From NCBI RefSeq assembly GCF_001975985.1, contig NZ_MTQF01000003.1, forward strand, positions 369,385 through 433,384: a stretch of DNA of 64,000 nt, given 5' to 3'. Position 1 is the first letter of the stretch. The number at the start of each line of letters is the position of its first letter. The notes under the pieces were generated by a model. That model searched no databases, was not told the DNA's origin, and saw only the letters and a program-made list of their open reading frames with translations. The position numbers and the translations under genes were made by a program. Positions 60,559-64,000 of the stretch are shown one piece after another. Source of the DNA: [Flexibacter] sp. ATCC 35103 (GTDB taxonomy: Bacteria > Bacteroidota > Bacteroidia > Flavobacteriales > Flavobacteriaceae).

Positions 60559-61998
60559 TTAAAAAAACCAAGTAGCTACAAAAATCGCCGTAATCACACA
60601 AATTAGATCCACCAGAAGCATTGTCCCCAATGCGTAACGGGTGTTTTTAATATTAACAGAACCAAAATAAACCGCAATAACATAGAATGTGCTTTCGGCA
60701 CTACACTGAAAAATACTGCTTAATCTTGCCGTTAAAGAATCTGCACCAAAGGTATTCATCGAATCAATTAAAAATCCGCGGGATCCTGCAGAGCTAAAAG
60801 GACGTAACATCGCTACAGGCAATGCATTTGTTATTTCTTTGCTTACTCCCATATTCGAGAAAACAAAAGCAATTCCGTTACTGATAATTTCAAATAAACC
60901 ACTATTTCTAAATAAAGAAATTGCTACTAACATTCCCAATACATAAGGAAAAATAGTAACCCCAGTTTTAAGTCCATTATTGGCTCCAACTACAAACGTG
61001 TCAAAAGGCGTAGTATTGGCATCTATAAATTTCTTTTCATTTTTAAAGGCAAAAATCAAAGTAAAGGCAATGATTCCAATTAATATTAATCCGGAAAGGT
61101 TAGAGGTAAAGTAATTTTTACCAATTAGATCCAGATGATTTACGTACATCAATAAACCAACAATTGCAGCAATTAATCCCATTAAGACAATGAGAAGAGA
61201 GGCACTTTTGAAATTGATTTTTTGTTTGATTCCCACAATTAAAAAAGCTGCAATAGTACCTATGAAAGAGGTAATAATACATGGCAGCATCACATCAGCA
61301 GGATTACTGGCATTTGCCGCAGCGCGATATCCAATAATCGAAGTCGCAATTAAAGTCAAACCTGAAGCGTGAAGACACATAAACATGATTTGAGCATCAC
61401 TCGCTTTGTCTTTGTCCGGGTTTATTTCCTGTAAACTTTCCATGGCTTTAAGCCCAAATGGAGTTGCAGCCGAATCTAACCCAAGGAAATTAGCAGCAAA
61501 GTTTAATGTCATATAGGATATCGATGGATGATTTTCAGGAATACTAGGAAATACTTTTACAAATACCGGACTCAATACCTTAGCTAATTTTCCTGATGCG
61601 CCGGAAATGATTAGTAGTTCCATTAATCCGCAGAAAAAAGCTAAATAAGCAATAAGCGGTAAGATCAAGTCGACCAAAGTACTTTTACAAGTTGGTAATA
61701 AACCATCAGATTTTTGAAGACCACTAAAAATTTTTACAGTTTTATTTTTATAAACATAAGTAGTATCCGCATTAAGAGTGTCACGATTGATAATCATGCT
61801 TTGATCCGGTGCTTTTTTGATACTGTCTTTGATAAAAGCAGGAAGTTCGTCGATGTATTTTTCAGAGACTAAAATGGGATCATCTTTCTTTCCATTTATA
61901 ACTGAATCAATGGTATAAGTGTTGGCTGTAAATAAACTTACAACAATAAAAAGAATCGAAGAAATAAAAATCGTTAACCAAAATCTACTTAATACCAT
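60559..61998 (-). CDS. SpmA-SpmB-like nucleoside-recognition (Gate) membrane protein
   Basis: I place the start at 61998 (MVLSRFWLTIFISSILFIVV), giving 479 residues. A membrane protein of ten or more spans with two Gate-type domains. The N-terminal half has LNFAANFLGLDSAATPFGLK. The C-terminal half has LPVAMLRPFSSAGSRGFLID. It corresponds to SpmA and SpmB of Bacillus fused in one chain, an arrangement common in non-sporulating Bacteroidota. A ~60-residue insertion of periplasmic character lies after the first helix. The transported substrate is unknown. Confidence 0.88.
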   Translation of the reverse strand: MVLSRFWLTIFISSILFIVVSLFTANTYTIDSVINGKKDDPILVSEKYIDELPAFIKDSIKKAPDQSMIINRDTLNADTTYVYKNKTVKIFSGLQKSDGLLPTCKSTLVDLILPLIAYLAFFCGLMELLIISGASGKLAKVLSPVFVKVFPSIPENHPSISYMTLNFAANFLGLDSAATPFGLKAMESLQEINPDKDKASDAQIMFMCLHASGLTLIATSIIGYRAAANASNPADVMLPCIITSFIGTIAAFLIVGIKQKINFKSASLLIVLMGLIAAIVGLLMYVNHLDLIGKNYFTSNLSGLILIGIIAFTLIFAFKNEKKFIDANTTPFDTFVVGANNGLKTGVTIFPYVLGMLVAISLFRNSGLFEIISNGIAFVFSNMGVSKEITNALPVAMLRPFSSAGSRGFLIDSMNTFGADSLTARLSSIFQCSAESTFYVIAVYFGSVNIKNTRYALGTMLLVDLICVITAIFVATWFF

Positions 61999-62109
61999 AA
62001 TGCTAATTTTTTTGTAAATGTAATTATTTAGCGATAATATGTACAAAGATTTTACAGTCGAAACTCGAAGTATTTATTATAAAGCACAATGATTTAGTGA
62101 AAAATCAAT

Positions 62110-63183
62110 TTATTCGATAATGATTTTGGTTTCCAGATAATTTTCAAAAGCTTTAATTCCGTCAAAGAGAATTTCTTTTTTAGAGGTTTCTGTCTCGCTA
62201 AAAAAATGCGTTTCTATTTTTGCATGATCCTTTTTAATCGTCCTTTTCCAGGTTCCTATAACTTTTGAATTTTCGAGAATAATCGGTTTAAAGATCCCAT
62301 TATTAGTAAAAGCTTTCGGTTGATGTTCTAAAACAATAGAAGCTTCACGGGTTTTATAAGAGATTAAAATTTCATCAAAAGCAGGAAGAAAGTGTATGCT
62401 TTCGTGAATCAAATTGCTGTTAGTTGGTTGATTTACAAACCAGTATGTTTGTTTGTTTATTTCGATTGAAGTCATTTGCAACTCAATTGCATTAATGGCA
62501 GATTTACAGATTGTTGGCGAAAAACCGGACCACCAAGAAAAATCAAGTAATGTTGCCGGACCATGACTTTCAAAATAACGCAAGGCTAATTTTGCCAGAG
62601 CTTCTTCTTTTGTTAGTTTCGATTTTGGTTTAGAAACCCTTTCTTCCAATAAAGCATATGTGATTTGTTTTCCTTTCATTTTACCATTACAAACCAAGCC
62701 GTCAAGTTCTGCATTCATCATAATTGCAGCACTCAAAAAATCTTCGCTTGAAGTTTTCTTGATATTAAGTTCCTGCATAATTTCATCACGGGTAAAATGA
62801 TTATTTCCGCTTAATACTTTTTCTATTACAGAATTCGCCTGATCTAATTTCTTAGCATCAAATCCGTATTTACGAGCCGCCGAAGTGGTGAATCTTTTAA
62901 CTTGAGGTGCAGAGAGTTCCAACATCCAATAAATATCTTCAGCAGCTACAAAATGCCAGGTTGGCCTAAGAATATGAGTTCTGATAATTTGTGCTGAATT
63001 TATAGCCTCTTCAATGGCTGCCTCAGTCGCATTACACCTGGATCCAATCGCCCATTTTGCCATCGCATAATCCTGTGCTTGCATGGCGCCCAGATGATGA
63101 ACAATTTCAACGGGAGAATTTGAACTAGTTTTAAGAAGCTTTTGAGCGGCAAGTCTATGATGTGAAATTTCCTGATGTGTCAT
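62110..63183 (-). CDS. Winged-helix DNA-binding protein (HTH_42 / YcaQ-like)
   Basis: A 357-residue protein of the HTH_42 family. It contains HHLGAMQAQDYAMAKWAIGS, RTHILRPTWHFVAAEDIYWM and the later LALRYFESHGPATLLDFSWW. The family includes YcaQ-type DNA glycosylases that act on crosslinked or alkylated bases. I see the QaQDY and RPTWHF motifs but cannot show catalysis. It is monocistronic on minus with an exonuclease gene upstream (69-base gap), which would fit a shared DNA-repair context. Confidence 0.8.
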   Translation of the reverse strand: MTHQEISHHRLAAQKLLKTSSNSPVEIVHHLGAMQAQDYAMAKWAIGSRCNATEAAIEEAINSAQIIRTHILRPTWHFVAAEDIYWMLELSAPQVKRFTTSAARKYGFDAKKLDQANSVIEKVLSGNNHFTRDEIMQELNIKKTSSEDFLSAAIMMNAELDGLVCNGKMKGKQITYALLEERVSKPKSKLTKEEALAKLALRYFESHGPATLLDFSWWSGFSPTICKSAINAIELQMTSIEINKQTYWFVNQPTNSNLIHESIHFLPAFDEILISYKTREASIVLEHQPKAFTNNGIFKPIILENSKVIGTWKRTIKKDHAKIETHFFSETETSKKEILFDGIKAFENYLETKIIIE

Positions 63184-63251
63184 TTAGTAAAACATTATAA
63201 GCTTGTTAGTAAACTTTAAGTCTTTGTAAATCAGTGCCTTTTTGCTTCTAT

Positions 63252-63965
63252 CTAAATATGAATAATCTCCTCATCGATCAATAAATCCTCTCGTCGCAAC
63301 CGCAGGAAAATCTGAGCTACAGCAATTGTATCTTTTTCACAATATGTTACAATTCTATCAATATCTTTTTCTACGTAATACACATGGCCAACCTGACTTC
63401 CGTCGATATCGCCTTTTGGAGAAGGGATTCCAAGAATTTTGGTTAATAGTTTTAAAGAGGTAAAATGTTTATAATCACCAAACTTCCATAACTCCAAAGT
63501 GTCTAAATGAGCAATTTCCCAAGGCTTTTTACCAAACAAATTCAGTTTGTCAGGAATTGCAATTTGGTTGATAATCATTCTTCTGGCAATAAACGGAATA
63601 TCAAATTCTTTCGCATTATGTCCGCATAAAAGATGTTGTGGCTGATTGTAATGATTATTTAGTAAATTATTGAAGTCTTTTAAAATCTTTTTTTCATCTC
63701 CAAAGAACGAAGTGACACGAAAATTCCGAATATCACCTTTGATCGTAAAATATCCAACCGATATACAAACAATCTTTCCGAACTCTGCCCAAATTCCGGC
63801 ACGATCGTAAAATTCTTCGGGCGTAAAATCATCTTTTCGTTGATACTGGGTTTTATGATCCCAAAGAGATTGCATTTCTATATCAAGCGAATTAAAATTT
63901 TCTTCTTCAGGAACCGTTTCTATATCAAGAAAAAGAATGTTATTAAGATTTATTTTTTCAATCAT
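63252..63965 (-). CDS. DEDDy-type 3'-5' exonuclease
   Basis: A 237-residue DnaQ-fold nuclease related to the PolB exonuclease group. Exo I is FLDIETVP near residues 12-19. Exo II is LLCGHNAKEFDIPFIARRM. Exo III is IVTYCEKDTIAVAQIFLRLR, with Tyr and Asp spaced as in the DEDDy class. The length and motif order agree with a stand-alone proofreading-like exonuclease. The substrate is unknown, DNA more likely than RNA. Confidence 0.88.
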   Translation of the reverse strand: MIEKINLNNILFLDIETVPEEENFNSLDIEMQSLWDHKTQYQRKDDFTPEEFYDRAGIWAEFGKIVCISVGYFTIKGDIRNFRVTSFFGDEKKILKDFNNLLNNHYNQPQHLLCGHNAKEFDIPFIARRMIINQIAIPDKLNLFGKKPWEIAHLDTLELWKFGDYKHFTSLKLLTKILGIPSPKGDIDGSQVGHVYYVEKDIDRIVTYCEKDTIAVAQIFLRLRREDLLIDEEIIHI

Positions 63966-63978
63966 ATTTTTTCAAGTG

Positions 63979-64000
63979 GTTTTGCCACGAATTTCACAAA
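63979..64000. repeat. GCCACGAATTTCACAAA repeat, cut by the window edge
   Basis: TTTTGCCACGAATTTCACAAA at the right edge is the start of the same text as at 16380 (CACAAATTTCACGAATTAGC). The rest is outside the window. Confidence 0.5.

Noticed and set aside
1..64000. tRNA or rRNA genes
   Set aside because: I found no cloverleaf-like sequence with a GGTTCGA-type T-loop or any rRNA stretch. A covariance-model scan would be needed to exclude a divergent tRNA.

Overview
This window is a chromosome segment of a Flavobacterium-type member of the Bacteroidota. The evidence is an AT-rich sequence without Shine-Dalgarno leaders, promoters of the TTTG / TAnnTTTG type, gliding and type IX secretion genes (gldH, a PorP/SprF protein beside a giant SprB-repeat adhesin, an M4 protease with a C-terminal T9SS sorting domain), a TonB-dependent receptor with a carboxypeptidase-regulatory-like N-terminus, a CrtY-type lycopene cyclase and a Mg-type HemB. 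Nearly every intergenic region carries a dispersed palindromic repeat.

Layout. 1-3.0 kb: a GyrI-like effector-binding protein, a cytochrome c lipoprotein, an unknown secreted protein and hemB, all on minus. 3.3-5.7 kb: an unknown lipoprotein/secreted protein pair on plus. 5.8-15.3 kb, minus: hemA-hemC-hemD-hemE, a membrane protein, a small unknown protein, an acetyltransferase and hemF, then a RAYT transposase with its palindromes, an outer-membrane protein and class I aldolase. 15.5-21.2 kb, plus: an AraC regulator, hemH, hemJ, an NtrY-like histidine kinase, enoyl-CoA hydratase and a small unknown protein. Together this holds the tetrapyrrole pathway from glutamyl-tRNA to protoheme except HemL. 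21.6-28.6 kb is a metal-homeostasis block: MntR, an Nramp transporter fused to a universal stress domain, a Fur/Zur regulator, and divergently a MerC-domain protein, an FAD oxidoreductase and a TonB receptor. Candidate operators are visible upstream of both transcription units.

28.8-34.3 kb: a thioredoxin-fold protein, lycopene cyclase, bacilliredoxin, then trhO-trhP-ferredoxin. The last three would supply both known routes to 5-hydroxyuridine in tRNA, and the two unrelated enzymes TrhO and TrhP carry the same C-terminal domain. 34.3-37.4 kb: a lipoprotein and two ankyrin-repeat proteins on minus. Immediately beyond them is a decayed chimera of trhP and the ferredoxin gene. 37.9-44.5 kb: the T9SS PorP/SprF-SprB-like adhesin pair. 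44.9-49.0 kb: ricT-gldH-PBP1A. 49.2-50.7 kb: a 3-oxoacid CoA-transferase pair. 51-64 kb: M4 protease, outer-membrane protein, phosphatase, dinB, a LOV-like PAS protein, fumarase, a lipoprotein, a second RAYT with its own composite repeats, an SpmAB-like membrane protein, a winged-helix protein and a DEDDy exonuclease.

The most interesting signals are the tail shared by TrhO and TrhP with the chimeric remnant nearby, two independent RAYT/repeat systems (one with a copy 38 kb away), a palindromic element apparently inserted in frame inside the lycopene cyclase gene, and the Zur-like and MntR-like operators. No tRNA, rRNA or CRISPR array was found. All family assignments come from reading the sequence; no database search was run.
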